Positions 36,201-45,570 of a stretch of DNA of 64,000 bases are shown piece after piece (positions within the stretch are counted from its first letter, which is position 1; every line of letters starts with the position of its first letter). Under the pieces are notes generated by a model. It was not told the DNA's origin, made no database searches, and worked only from the letters and a program-made list of their open reading frames with translations. The stretch is from Kuschelorhynchus macadamiae. Lineage: Eukaryota > Arthropoda > Insecta > Coleoptera > Curculionidae. Both the position numbers and the translations under genes were made by a program. The DNA is taken from contig JAUTXW010000588.1 in assembly GCA_030620095.1 (NCBI GenBank), positions 526,001-590,000 on the forward strand, read 5' to 3'.

Positions 36201-38355
36201 ATGTTATTGCATTTTGGGGGAATTCAGCACAGTACCTAATTAACACTCTGTGCTTTAGAACAGAGCTCGACAATGTGTATGTGGCATAAATGTAAGGGGG
36301 TAGGTAAACCTTTACAGTAAATAAATTTCTTGAGGATCTAAGTAGGCTTTATACGCTAATAAATTGTGATTTGATACCATAGTCCTAATTTGATAAGTTG
36401 CAAAAAATTGTTTTTTTTTAAATTCATAGTTTATAGTAATTTTATTTTATTTTTTATATTTTTTGTTGAAAATTTTAATTGTGGATGATGTAGTTTTCAT
36501 GTCTGGTTAAGACAATTTTTAATTTTAAAATTGTAATTTTTTCTTATTTCAGCTTTGTCAGTGAGGGTTACTTAATCTTTAGACAATAAAGCTTATTTTG
36601 ACTTTGATTAGTTCGTATAAACAAGTCGTCGGAGTATAAACAAGTTTTGTTGATGTTCAGTGTGGGCTTCCTGGCTGAGTGGCAGGATTCTCGACTTTGG
36701 ATGAGCACATATGTGTGTGAATCTCTGTTCAAATGCATAACTTTGTTTTTAGTTTTTTTTAGATAAGTTATATTTAATAAAAATTGTGCTGGTTCAAGAT
36801 TGGTTGGGTTTGTTATAAAAATGGCATGTTCTAGCGTGCCTACCAAATTCCGTGTTTATATTTAAACAAGGATTTAAAAAAAAACTTTACTGTTAGATGT
36901 TTTTGTCCCGTTAGCATTAGGTTAACTGAGATTCGTCAATGGCAGTATCAATAAAACCATATCACAACTCAAAACACTAAAAATCAGTTTTGAAATATGC
37001 ATCCACTCTAAAGTGTTGTGAGTAGCGGAAGCCGTATGCGTTTCAAGGTCCTGTCTTCTCTTTTTAAGTTTAGTTTAAAAAATGGTTAATATTAAGATGT
37101 TTCTAAGCGTAAACTTGAAATGAATTTCAATCAGTTTCAACGATAATCAGTCAGTAAGATCAGAAATAAGCTGGAATCTCTATTAACTAATGCTGGATTT
37201 ATACAGACAAATAACATAAAATAAAAATACACGAGTTAAATAACAAGAATCCCATTAGAACATTTATACAGGCAAAAAAGATAAAATAACATAACAGTGA
37301 TCCTTGAAGATCGCCAAATTCCATCTTTTATTTTTATTTTATCTGAAAATCGTACTGCGCAGGTAGATGTATCCACGTGGCCTGTTTGATTGGCAAAACT
37401 GACAGCATGCACGCATTTATAAAGATGTCTTACAGGCCAAAGTTATTTTATTATTATTTTATGTTTTTTGTCTATATAAATTCAGCTTTACATTTAAAAT
37501 GATTTTGATACTCAACTTTAATACTTACTCAAAATGTTTAATTTCTTTATCATAGTTTTTTTCTGCTAATGGTTCATATTTAGCAAGCTGTAAGACCTTT
37601 AATTCCTGATTCTTGTTACAAGTGTTACATAGGCCATTTGATGAATTCGGGGTTGAATGTCCAGTCTTATGATTTAAAATTGTGTTTTTAGTGTTAAGTA
37701 AAGAATTATATTGAGCCTCAATTACTTTGTTGTAACCACCATCCTAAAATATTTTAGATGTTAAAACATCGCTCACTGAAAGTTGCAAATATTACTAGAT
37801 AGGTATATATTTTCAAAAATTAAACAGAAACTGATATTTATAAAATTAAATCACGATATTTTTATTTGAGATTTTTTGTAGATTTTATACATTTCTTAGT
37901 TGATATTTTAGAATACTCATATACGTACCAATGTCCTACATATAATTTAGATTGGATTACTATTTATCATTTTTTAACATAAAATTAAAACTACCCACTT
38001 GCCTATTAAAAATAATATTTTAATTAACAGAAACTATACTAATTGTAAAACACATTTTGTGGGTTTCTATAAGTGTTACCTTGTTAAAACCGTTGTATTG
38101 GGAGCAAAAGGGGCATTCAAAACTGTTACGTTTGGAGAACAACACTTTGGAGTTCTTATTACAAAACCAGCAATTTACACCTACACGGAAACCATTTCTA
38201 AAAGAGAATAAAAATAAAAAAATCCTATTTTTATGTCGCAGGCTATTTTGAGTTTACCTGTAGATGAAAAATATATTGAGTACAGCTGCGTAAACAATTA
38301 AAAACAATAAAGTAAAAACAACTAACGAAGATATATTTTCAAAAACAATGTCCAT
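25189..38355 (-). CDS. TMEM201: TMEM201/SAMP1 (Ima1 family) inner nuclear membrane protein, four exons
   Basis: Exons 38355-38258, 38197-38080, 37743-37529 and 27094-25189 join in phase into 778 codons plus stop. All introns are GT-AG (donors GTAAAC, GTAACA, GTAAGT). The product begins with a membrane segment (residues about 10-32), then a cysteine-rich Ima1-type nucleoplasmic domain with four CxxC pairs (C42/C45, C61/C64, C111/C114, C154/C157). Then come about four membrane segments (roughly 206-226, 281-299, 307-326, 329-349) and a long Ser/Asn-rich tail (about 365-778). VNCWFCN, ECPFCSQYNGF, GGYNKVIEAQYNS, LKVLQLAKYEPLAEKNYDKE and LEKTYKLCKNC match the vertebrate protein block by block. 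Family knowledge: SAMP1/Ima1 sits in the inner nuclear membrane and links nuclear envelope to cytoskeleton and chromatin. Intron 3 is 10.4 kb and transposon-filled. Tail residues are not conserved by eye. Confidence 0.93.
27095..28526. other. TMEM201 intron 3, acceptor-proximal part
   Basis: A two-copy tandem repeat of 64 bases begins at 27191 and 27255 (AAAATATTACCCTAAGTA in both). Around 27770-27810 lies TGCTGACGTTTCGCCAAAAT followed by CCCATTTGGCATTTCCGAAG, which resembles the terminal hairpin of Penelope-like or related retroelements. A similar TTTGACGTTTTGGCAAAAT occurs at about 29640. No host coding sequence is seen. Confidence 0.45.
28527..29130 (+). mobile_element. 3' end of an RNase H-bearing LINE
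   Basis: It starts within RNase H (GLEGNESADLQAKKEAETRF, VGPEPALGV), has a frameshift near 28690, and continues as KLKTAIGLYTGHCGLRHHMH, RMGLEDESDCRLCMEDDETA and SHVLCECPAAARIR. The last part is the C-terminal zinc-knuckle-like CxxC...H...C tail found after RNase H in I/R1-group elements. A stop at about 29020 is followed by a 3' UTR ending in TTTTAACCTAACTTAACCTA. It is probably the same family as the RNase H fragment at 3444-3714 (shared VGPEPALG and EGNE.AD). Confidence 0.82.
29131..30050. other. TMEM201 intron 3, unrecognised AT-rich part
   Basis: No gene or clear element. It includes a TTTGACGTTTTGGCAAAATC motif near 29640, reminiscent of the one at 27770. Confidence 0.4.
30051..30216. 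repeat. (TA)n microsatellite, interrupted
   Basis: About 165 bases of TA repeat with TATATTTATA and TGCATA interruptions. It abuts the left end of the palindromic Tc1 element. Confidence 0.95.
31487..32938 (-). CDS. Tc1-type transposase, DD34E, with a 432-bp intron; apparently intact
   Basis: Exon 1 is 32938-32607 and exon 2 is 32174-31487. The junction is CTTAG|GTAAAT ... TTTCAG|GAATCG. Splicing gives 339 codons with no stop, the usual Tc1 length. Residues 1-110 hold two helix-turn-helix motifs (LSEIERENCLRLIYEGMQKI, ARLYNVHPSVITRLQQRM) and a GRPPK AT-hook-like link. The catalytic triad is in LFTDESRVT, ILADDNARPH and SPDLNPIEHVW, with exactly 34 residues between the second D and E. The GGGGLTIFGG box is present. 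Without splicing, exon 1 ends at once in TAA. Introns in Tc1 genes are uncommon. Function is inferred from completeness; whether the intron is removed is untested. Confidence 0.85.
32175..32606 (-). other. Intron inside the Tc1 transposase
   Basis: 432 bases with GTAAAT donor and a pyrimidine-containing TTTGTTGCTTTCAG acceptor. Removal joins AG|G as arginine, giving NKNGLRNRKRARCVR. The mirror copy at 33451-33892 has the same donor, but its acceptor is changed from TTTCAG|G to TTTCAAGA. Confidence 0.8.
33150..33168. repeat. Run of 19 G
   Basis: A pure G19 in the spacer of the Tc1 palindrome, preceded by GGGCGGATCTAGGATGATG. A G-rich stretch after GGCGGATC is seen at the ends of some hAT-type elements (recollection). 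It could form a G-quadruplex. Confidence 0.9.
33186..34295 (+). pseudogene. Second, inverted Tc1 transposase copy, truncated
   Basis: It reads VARLFNVHPSVITRLQQRM and GTHRYRTSGGRPPKITLQME, then a frameshift near 33340, then the intron from 33451. Exon 2 runs from about 33893 (ARCVRLLLKWWTEHINWN, LFTNESKVT, FGGGGLTIFGG, LADDNARPHRAR), where it is cut. The first catalytic aspartate has become N (TNES for TDES), the third catalytic block is deleted and the splice acceptor is damaged. It is a dead partner of the intact copy. Confidence 0.85.
35395..36050. repeat. 278-bp tandem repeat, two full copies and a deleted third
   Basis: The unit starts GATAGTATGTTTTCATTCCA at 35395, 35673 and 35951, so the period is 278. 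Copies 1 and 2 are almost identical (CGTTGG against CATTGG, GAGCTC against GAGCAC). The third jumps from GCATCACAG to CCAGCCCCGTGTA and then leaves the repeat. Unit internals include CGACGATCGCGATTTCGCTC and CATCAGGCCGTCATAGACTA, well above the local GC. It begins 12 bases right of the Tc1 palindrome. The class is unknown. Confidence 0.9.
36051..36654. other. TMEM201 intron 3, AT-rich, nothing recognised
   Basis: No gene. A plain AT-rich stretch follows the 278-bp repeat. Confidence 0.4.
36655..36925 (+). repeat. tRNA-derived SINE (copy C)
   Basis: CTGGCTGAGTGGCAGGATTC (box A-like) and TGTGTGAATCTCTGTTCAAA (box B-like) are followed by TTTTTAGTTTTTTTTAG and AATAAAAATTGTGC. CTCGACTTTGGAT matches copy A's CTCGACTTTAGAT. 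The tail to about 36925 matches sequence at 19435-19520 beyond copy B. It lies in TMEM201 intron 3, on the opposite strand to the gene. Confidence 0.7.
37192..37486. mobile_element. 295-bp MITE with ~38-bp inverted ends
   Basis: The left end GCTGGATTTATACAGACAAA and the inverse complement of the right end GCTGAATTTATATAGACAAA match with few changes, continuing through ACATAAAATAA. There is no coding sequence. Its right end is only 43 bases from the donor site of TMEM201 exon 3. Confidence 0.82.
37529..37743 (-). CDS. TMEM201: TMEM201 exon 3
   Basis: Acceptor ATTTTAG|GAT and donor TTTGA|GTAAGT. It reads DGGYNKVIEAQYNSLLNTKN, GLCNTCNKNQELKVLQLAKY and EPLAEKNYDKEIKHF plus GA. It supplies the third CxxC pair. 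The exon has no ATG at its start and is therefore easy to miss in an ORF scan. Confidence 0.93.
38080..38197 (-). CDS. TMEM201: TMEM201 exon 2
   Basis: Acceptor CTTTTAG|A and donor AACAAG|GTAACA. It encodes NGFRVGVNCWFCNKNSKVLF and FECPFCSQYNGFNK, the first two CxxC pairs of the Ima1-type domain. Plus-strand reading frames here (37999-38251) are shadows of this exon. Confidence 0.93.
38258..38355 (-). CDS. TMEM201: TMEM201 exon 1
   Basis: ATG at 38355-38353 gives MDIVFENISSLVVFTLLFLI and onward to IFFIY plus two bases of an arginine codon (TACAG|GTAAAC). It encodes the first membrane anchor. No in-frame ATG closer to the splice site would keep the anchor. The exon is small and its start is chosen by fit to the family and by the following exon phase. 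Confidence 0.85.
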
Positions 38356-39460
38356 CTTTTAATCTTACTATTTAAAAACTATCGTAAACTTAAAAATAAA
38401 ATTAAAAACCAAATATTTCTTTTCGGCGGCAACGATGTGTCATTTTATAACCCTACAACTATAATGACAATCTTCTTGTCTTGTCAATCTAGGGATTTGT
38501 TGGAGCTACTTAAAGATATTCTGCCAGCTTATTAAAGAGCAGTCGGATATCGGACTTGGACTTTTGTATGGATTAGATATTTTTAATATTCTCACTTTTT
38601 TTGGATTCACTGTAGAACTTACCGCAAAATAAACACATTTCAGTAGAACAAATTGCGGATGAAACTTTTTGCAAAAAAAAAACAAATAATTGTAACTTTG
38701 TAAGACACTACATAGTGTAGGTTTACCTAAGACATAGTTAAAAACGTTTACTTTTACTTTAATTATGTTAAAAATGCACGCAGAATAGATATTAGAGTAT
38801 ATTATTATATAATATACTCTTTTTTAATTTAATTTCTTAACTAACTGATGTTAAAAGTGTATCAACAAAATATGTTAATGTTATTCAACTAAAAAATTCT
38901 TAAACTGACATTTGAGATTTGATGATTAATCTACTATTTCCCCGTATTCAAGAAGCAATGTTACTAAATTTAATTTCATTTTTTCAGTGAAGAATTCATT
39001 ACTGTTTATTAGGGTTGTTAATATTATTTTGTTGCATAGTTGAAACGGTATCGTTAGAAGCACAAGGTGAAACAGTAATGGGTTAGCACCAGGTTAGGCG
39101 CCGAAGGCATCATCATTAAAGCCATAACATAAAAAACGGTACAGCTCAATCACTGGGAACGTAGAGTTTAGTTTAAGATATTTACATCATAAATCAAGAA
39201 CTATAAGGCAATTCAGCAACACTGTAAGGTTCCTTTCATTTCTAGTATCATATTAAGGAGTTTTTGCACTGCAATGTTTTGAAAATTGTAGGAAATTTGG
39301 TGAATTTATATTTTTTTTCTGGGTCAAAACTGTTTCATTGGCAAATTTTATTTTTTTAATTTGTACTAGGAGACATAGGCTTTCGTTTAAAATTTGAAAA
39401 AATCGTAAAATCTGAAATACTTACACTCAACAAGACTCCGGACCTGTGTCCTATCCACAA
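38356..39460. other. Upstream of TMEM201; promoter region not resolved
   Basis: The first ~250 bases probably hold the TMEM201 promoter and 5' UTR on the minus strand; no clear core promoter element can be claimed. A perfect AT-only-stem palindrome of 27 bases (AGAGTATATTAT, loop TAT, inverse) lies at 38794-38820. Confidence 0.4.
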
Positions 39461-39469
39461 TACCAAAAC

Positions 39470-40345
39470 TATTTTGGCTTGATTTGTTTATTACGATATT
39501 CCAGGTTATTTAAATGTACAATGTACAAATGGGAAATAGCGTCGGATGTAAGGGGATTGGGATTGGGTGAGACTATGAGTTGTATCTCTCGTGTCTTGTT
39601 CTGACTGAAAGGAGTATGAACTCCTTTTTTTCTTATATTTTCATATCGGTAGGTAAAAGTAAAAGTATGGTATACTTGTGATAGGACATTCAAACAGCAT
39701 ATGATTTAGATCTTTTTATTGGAAACTGAAGATTACATTCTCAGTACGGCGTTTCTTTTACACCTATCCTTTAAAAGTGCTATCCAGTCAGGCAGTGCCC
39801 TGTTCTCATTGTGATGATAGAGGTAATATGTCTTCTATTTGTAAATGGGACTTTATTAAACCATCTATTATGAAGGAAACGTCCTTAGTTGTACTATATC
39901 TTTTATCTTTTAATTACTCAAATTATTCGTTTAAAATGTTTTGTATTCATTTCGGTTTTTTTTAATGATATTGATATTTATCCTTGTTTATTTTAATTAT
40001 TTTTAAAACATTAAGATTTAACCCAATATCGGCCAGTTTATCAGCTTCCTTCCCTTGGATCCCCGAGTTAGCGTCAATTATAAGGTCTCTAGTTAGACAT
40101 GTTATGTGGTCAGTGGATGTATTTATAGAGATGTTTTTTAGTTTATTTATTGCGGTTAAAGAGTCAGTAGAGTAAATAGCTTGTTTTCAGATTTTTTCAA
40201 GTACAGTCCTCATTTATAGCTATCATTTCAGTCGAGGTAATGCATCTCTCCGGTGAGTTTGGATGAGAATTTGTAATTTATTTCTGAAATCGGAATTCCG
40301 AAGCCTAGGGTTTCATTTATTTTGGAGGCATCTATGTAAATAAAA
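39470..40345 (-). pseudogene. LINE RNase H domain remnant
   Basis: On the minus strand the region reads FIYIDASKINETLGFGIPIS (first RNase H strand with its aspartate), GEMHYLD (degenerate glutamate helix region), STDSLTAINKLKNI (the SDS-type motif with the second catalytic aspartate), and GIQGKEADKLADIG (the GNEKAD-type helix, here GKEAD). Several stops interrupt it. The order is that of a retrotransposon RNase H H1. It continues to about 39470 with a decayed tail. It may belong to the same element as the minus-strand remnant at 40829-42537. Confidence 0.7.
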
Positions 40346-40828
40346 CTAAAAACATTCTTGAAATTTTCTGTTGATTTTAAAAATTGCTCCTTGATAGAGG
40401 GATCTTTTTTATTTATGTGTAAATTAATACAATTATTATTGAGGAAATTATATGATTATATATTTTAGAAAAATCTATCTAAGGCCTGTATTTGTTATGG
40501 TGTGTTTGTATCCCTCCAGAAACTCGCATATAGTAGAACACACATATAGTAGAACAAAAGTACGTGTTTTTTTAAGAGCACTATTAATGGATGGTCCATA
40601 ATCGCTATGGGTTTAGCTAGGAATTTTGTTGCTAGCATTTGTCTTCTATACTAAATTAATTTCTGCCGTTGTAGTCATTAGTACGTTAATTGATGTATAT
40701 TTCGTGAATCGGAAGACCCCCCTAAAGGATTCTATGCATTTTTTTAGTATTTATTGGGAGGTTTAATGAAAATTGATCCTAAATCTAAATGATATATTAA
40801 CTAGGGCATAAAACATGGTCAACAATGT

Positions 40829-41375
40829 TTGGGGTTTACACCCCACCAAACTCTACACAAACTTTTAATGACATCAAACTCCATACAGATCCCATTTTCG
40901 GTTTTTATGCCTGCTCCTTCAGATGTTTTTTTATATAAGGATCAGCAAATTGTTTCATTACAAAGCCTTACCCGCTTCCAGGGAATTAATGTCCTACCAT
41001 CCACCTTCTTTCCATAACTACGATAAACTCCAGGCAGTTCTAAAACAGCGTTAAATTCCGCAGTAATCAGAGACCTACTGATTATGCGGCTTATAAGCCT
41101 ATGTCTGGACATACGTTCCGCACTTTTTTTTATTATTTCGCCACAATTGCTCACACAGGCAAACTAACTCTCAAAGTAATGGAAATACGAAAATATGAAC
41201 CATCCAAAAGATTTCCCAAAGATCCAGATGGTATAGCGTTGAACCATGTATTACTTTCAGGGCTTAGAAGGGCAAGGTGATGTGCCCTGTCTTTGATATC
41301 CTGACTATTGAATATAAGGTTAATGAGGAGAATCTGACAAAACTTCAAATCTAAATTGTCTACATGGCAGTTCAT
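40829..41375 (-). pseudogene. RT-linked protein remnant (C-terminal part)
   Basis: Minus-strand reading: HHLALLSPESNTWFNAIPSG, SLGNLLDGSYFRISITLRV, a stop, then SRSLITAEFNAVLELPGVYR and GKKVDGRTLIPWKRVRLC. These match, by memory, the conserved tail of a large invertebrate RT-bearing protein in which the order is W.HALPS.NLGTLLD, RL, RALVTAGVPAVLEP.GL, DGKRPDG.TL.PWK. The zinc-binding cysteines between the two parts are lost here. It has stops and is dead. Confidence 0.65.
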
Positions 41376-42189
41376 TCAATATCTTTTCTAGATTTGTAGA
41401 ACAATTTAAAATGTTTTTAGCTAAAGATATTTCAAGCAAATTTGTTACATCGTTAATCGAACTTAAAAACGTGGAAAAACAAAGTGTGGAAGAAGCTCAA
41501 ACACCAAGACGACCAAATTTAACAGAAATTCTATCTTGTTTAAAAGATTATTGTCAGAAATGCAATTTGCTATTTTTGAAGTGTTAAAGTGAATCATAGT
41601 CGGAAAGGGAAATTGATGTATTCCAACAAGAAGCACATCTTAGAAAGTTTTACGGGGTATTATACATTAATGTTCAAGTAAATAAAATCCAATGTGATTA
41701 TTGAGGTATTTTAAATTTTCAGAAAACCGATTTAAAACAACAGTTTTTTTTGTTTAAAGCCTCCCTCATTTTATCATTTTAGAAAAATAAAATAAATATA
41801 CATTTTAGAAAAATAAACTGGACTGATCAAAAAAGGCACCTGTAAAAGATCCGGTGCCACTTTTCTGAGTTTAGAATATATTATTGAAGCATCGGTTTTA
41901 TCAGAAATAACTGAAATTTCGCATTTTTTGTAACTTTTTTTAACCTAATATCCGAACTTAAATTGATTTTTTTTTTAAAGTCGTCTAAAACTGTAAAAAC
42001 ATTTCTAGTAAATTGTTCCATCGTCCAAATAGCATAAATTAATTTCAGAGTGAATAGTTTTTACTATGGGATGAATTGCTGAACAAGATAATAGAGGCCC
42101 AAGAGGATTCACATGTTGCAAGCCTCTTTGTGATACAGTAAACACCAGAAGATAGAAATAAATGTTCAAAACTTCACAAATAGAAACAT

Positions 42190-42537
42190 CTAAATCAAAA
42201 TTAGAAATCTCTGGTACATCTGGACAATTTTGTTCTCTTCTTGACTGGGGTGTTTTTTCATCAGTTTCTCATAAGTATAAACATTGTTTTTTTCTGCCAA
42301 GGTGTCAGCAGAGCACAACATTCTTTTTGCCTCTCCTTCAGAAAGTTTGTTTTCAAACTTCTTACCAAAATAAGGCGTATTTGTACTTTCAATGTTGGGT
42401 TTTCTTATCAGGTTTATTTTCATATAATGACAATAAAGATCTCGATGGTAATAATTTGTTTTTCTTCCAAAAATTACGAGATCAAACGAACTTACCTTAT
42501 AGAGAGATAGAAGCCGTGTCATAATAGGCAATGACAA
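42190..42537 (-). pseudogene. RT-linked protein remnant (N-terminal part)
   Basis: The open minus-strand frame of 115 codons contains FENKLSEGEAKRMLCSADTL, AEKNNVYTYEKLMKKHPSQE. The pattern (K..EG..K.A.R.L.S.DTLA......L..KHP) is the segment that precedes the RT in the same invertebrate protein family as the remnant at 40829-41375, in the same order and strand. The ~800 bases between them, where the RT should be, contain no RT motif that I can read. Confidence 0.6.
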
Positions 42538-43940
42538 TAACGAGAATATTTCTTCTCTTTCTAACGCATTGCGTCTTATGGCAGGGTTTTACTACATTTT
42601 CTAGGTTGTCTTTCAAAACAAAGGTATTAAACCTGAAATATTTATAATCGGTAAAAAGAGACCCATTTAATGACATAATAATATACAGGGTGTCCCGTTT
42701 AAAAAGTACAACTTATGGTGATACCTTGTAAAATGCATAGACTTTTTTTCCTGATAACTAGAAAAAAACTCTTTAAGTAACCTTATAATTTGGTTTTTGG
42801 TTCATTCCGGTAAGTTAAAAAGTTTTTAACGTTTAAAATGATAAATTGATCGCACTGTACACTATACTTTTTACTCCTGGATTTCGTACATTATTTTCAG
42901 ATATTACTGGTACATGTATAAAATATATATACCTTACGTTGTTGGGACATTAAAGGTCAGAACGTACCTACAACGACATTGCATAAGCGAGAAAGATATC
43001 GACCGATGGCAAGCAGTTTATGAGACGCCATATTTTTTGTCATCCTTGTCTGACGTACGAAGTTTGCATGAGATCGAATCCTTATGTGCTAATCTCTATG
43101 ATGATTGATGAATTATGCAAAGTTTATTTTTCATCTTCGTCTTGCTCACTTATGTTTGTACTACAGGAGAACTGTCATTTATTGAAATAGTTTAATAATT
43201 AATTAGACACATATATAAATAAAAAGTGTACGTGATTAGACACTGACGTCTGTCGCGCGTCGCTCCGTTTGCCGTTTGAATATTTGAAAATGGCCGCCTT
43301 GCGCTGGATTTGTTGTTTTACGTTTCGTTATGTGTTTTGTTCAGTTTTTCCTGGACTTTTTTATTTGACATTGTGTAGTGTTAGTGTGTCTATTATAAAA
43401 GTGTATGCTTATTTATAGATAATAAAAGTTAATAGTGAAATAAGCGATGAGCTGTAAATATTTACAATTTTGTAAATAGGCTCACTTGGTGTATCTTTTC
43501 TATTTCAGTTTACAAGTAGGTCAGATGACATTGCCAAATCTTACCTTCTAATTTTGGCGCATGTCAAAAATTAAAAAAAAACAGACTATTATGTTTTACC
43601 GACAAATATCCAAATTTTCAGCCCTTAAGTGCCTTGCACTGCAATTTACTGGACCTAATCAGCGATTTCCCAATTAATAATATTTAAAAATATGCGTTTG
43701 TTTTATTGAATTGTGTAGTGTAGAAAATTTTAGAATACAGAAAAGAAAAGAATTTTAAATTTCGCGGGCAAACGGCAGCATCAATCTACGGTGCTATCTG
43801 CTTTCACTTTCCGTGTAGAGAGAGTGAGCACGCGTTTCAAGTTTAAGGCTTAGTTAATGGTTATTGTCTAGTATATAAACCCAACTAGACCACTTTTTCC
43901 CAATTCTATAAAGCCATAACGGGAAGACTCTCTCCTTATA
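42538..43940. other. Intergenic with a Tc1/mariner-like end
   Basis: From about 42622 to 42870 lies a repeat whose core is ATATACAGGGTGTCCCGTTT at 42681. Related sequence occurs at 48965-49168 and 51986-52075. No gene is supported; the 64-codon frame at 42914-43108 has no known signature. A GC-richer patch with several CpG (CGCGCGTCGCTCCG) lies near 43250. Confidence 0.45.
42622..42870 (+). repeat. Interspersed repeat with CAGGGTGTCCCGTTT end (copy 1)
   Basis: AAAGGTATTAAACCTG, TTTATAATCGGTAAAAAGAG, CCCATTTAATGACATAATAA, ACAGGGTGTCCCGTTTAAAA, and later CTCTTTAAGTAACCTTATAA and ATAAATTGATCGCACTGTAC. The first half recurs at 51986-52075 and the second half at 48965-49168. Confidence 0.7.
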
Positions 43941-43944
43941 AAGG

Positions 43945-45570
43945 TATATTCCCTCGTGCGTTGAAAGGGGGAAGTTATTCCGCTTTATAAAAAGAGTGAC
44001 AGGGAAAAAATCGAAAACTATCGATGTATTATGGGTCCGCCTACCTTTTCTAAACTGTTTGAAAAAATAGTTTTATGCAAGATAGAAAACTTAAATGCAG
44101 AAAAATTAGTAAGTAACAAACAACACGGTTCTAGAAAAGATTGCTCCACTTCTACAGCAGCTTTTGAGCTATTAAATTTTGTTTATGAGGGCTTGGACAT
44201 CAAACTACGTTCTTGCCATTTTCTTTGACTTAACCTGAGCTTTTGACTGCTAAAATAGATTCTTTTTCCAAAAGAAATTATATGTATTTGGGATAAGGGG
44301 AGATACCAACAAATGGTTAGTGTCTTAGAGGAACGTTAGATAAAGGGGATTGGGGATGTTATCTCTACTAGACATAATATAAACTGTGGTGTACCTCAGG
44401 GAAGCCCTACTATAATAAGCACCGCTACTATTTACGCTTTTTATAAATGATCTGGAAAATGTCTTACCTCTGTCAGTATCAAAAAAGAGAATAACTGTCA
44501 ACGAATCCAAACCCTGCTTTATGACATTTTGTGTAAGAAAGGATATGCCGCGAGTTCCAAATTTGTCACTAAACTGCAAACATGTAAATAGGATTGAAAA
44601 TTTTAAATTTTTAGGATTACATTTAGATCCACACATGGTGCAACCACATGAACCATGTCACAAGTAAGTTAAATACCGCCTACTTTGCAATAAGAAATCT
44701 AAAAAACACTTTAGAAATAAAACTACTTTTACACACCTATTACACACTAGCATCTTGCCATCTAAGCTGTGATATTATTTACTGGGGCCAATGAACAGAT
44801 TTAAATAGAATTTTTAAATTACACAAAAAAATAATCAGAAAAATTTTCTGATTAACACCATTAGACTCGTGTAAACCCTACTTCAAACAGTATAACATTC
44901 TTCCTCTCCCATGTATTATAATTTTATACTCGGTATTATTCCTTAAAAAATAATGTCACAACTATGTTAAATACCGCTACCGCCTACTTTGCAATAAGAA
45001 ATCTAAAAAAACACTTTAGAAATAAAACTACTTTTAAACACCTATTACACACTAGCATATAGCCATCTAAGCTGTGATATTATTTACTGGGGCCAATAAA
45101 CAGATTTAAACAGAATTTTTAAATTACACAAAAAAATAATTAGAAAAAATTTCTGATTAAGACCATTAGACTCATGTAATCCCTACTTCAAACAGTATAA
45201 CATTCTTCCTCTCCCATGTATTCTAATTTTACACTCGGTATTATTCGTTAAAAAACAATTCACTAGATTTTCTAGTCTTATAGAACTACGTAATTATGTT
45301 ACGAGAAACTCCACATACATTTATATACCTCCCTATAGGACTAGCACTTTCCAAAAAAAGTCCTTACTATTTTTGTGGGAATATGTACAACCAAGTACCA
45401 GCAAGCCTAAGAGAAATGACTTCTTACAAAAAATTTAAGAAAAGTACAAACAGTTATAATATTAGTGAAATAAATAAATATATACAAGCAATTAATGTGA
45501 ACAAACGCATAAAGCAGAAACTATTTCCAGTAAAAAACATATGTTATTTATATCTTTCTTTATAGAACGA
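43945..45570 (+). mobile_element. LINE reverse transcriptase remnant with internal duplication
   Basis: The plus strand reads GGKVIPLYKKSDREKIENYR, TFSKLFEKIVLCKIENL, NKQHGSRKDCSTSTAAFELL, then frames break, with SVLEER and NINCGVPQGSP around 44320-44405 and SPYYFCGNMYNQVPASLREM near the end. It belongs to a non-LTR lineage distinct from the two jockey-like copies. A 303-base segment (44668-44970) is repeated in tandem at 44971-45260. Stops are frequent. It ends near 45565. Confidence 0.78.
44668..45262 (+). repeat. 303-bp tandem duplication within the LINE
   Basis: CGCCTACTTTGCAATAAGAA occurs at 44678 and 44981, and the following ~270 bases are almost identical (CTGTGATATTATTTACTGGG, CAGTATAACATTCTTCCTCT). 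Differences include CATCTTGCC against CATATAGCC and CTCGTG against CTCATG. Confidence 0.9.

Noticed and set aside
38794..38820. 27-base AT palindrome as a regulatory site
   Set aside because: Composed almost only of A and T; expected by chance in this background and not tied to a gene.
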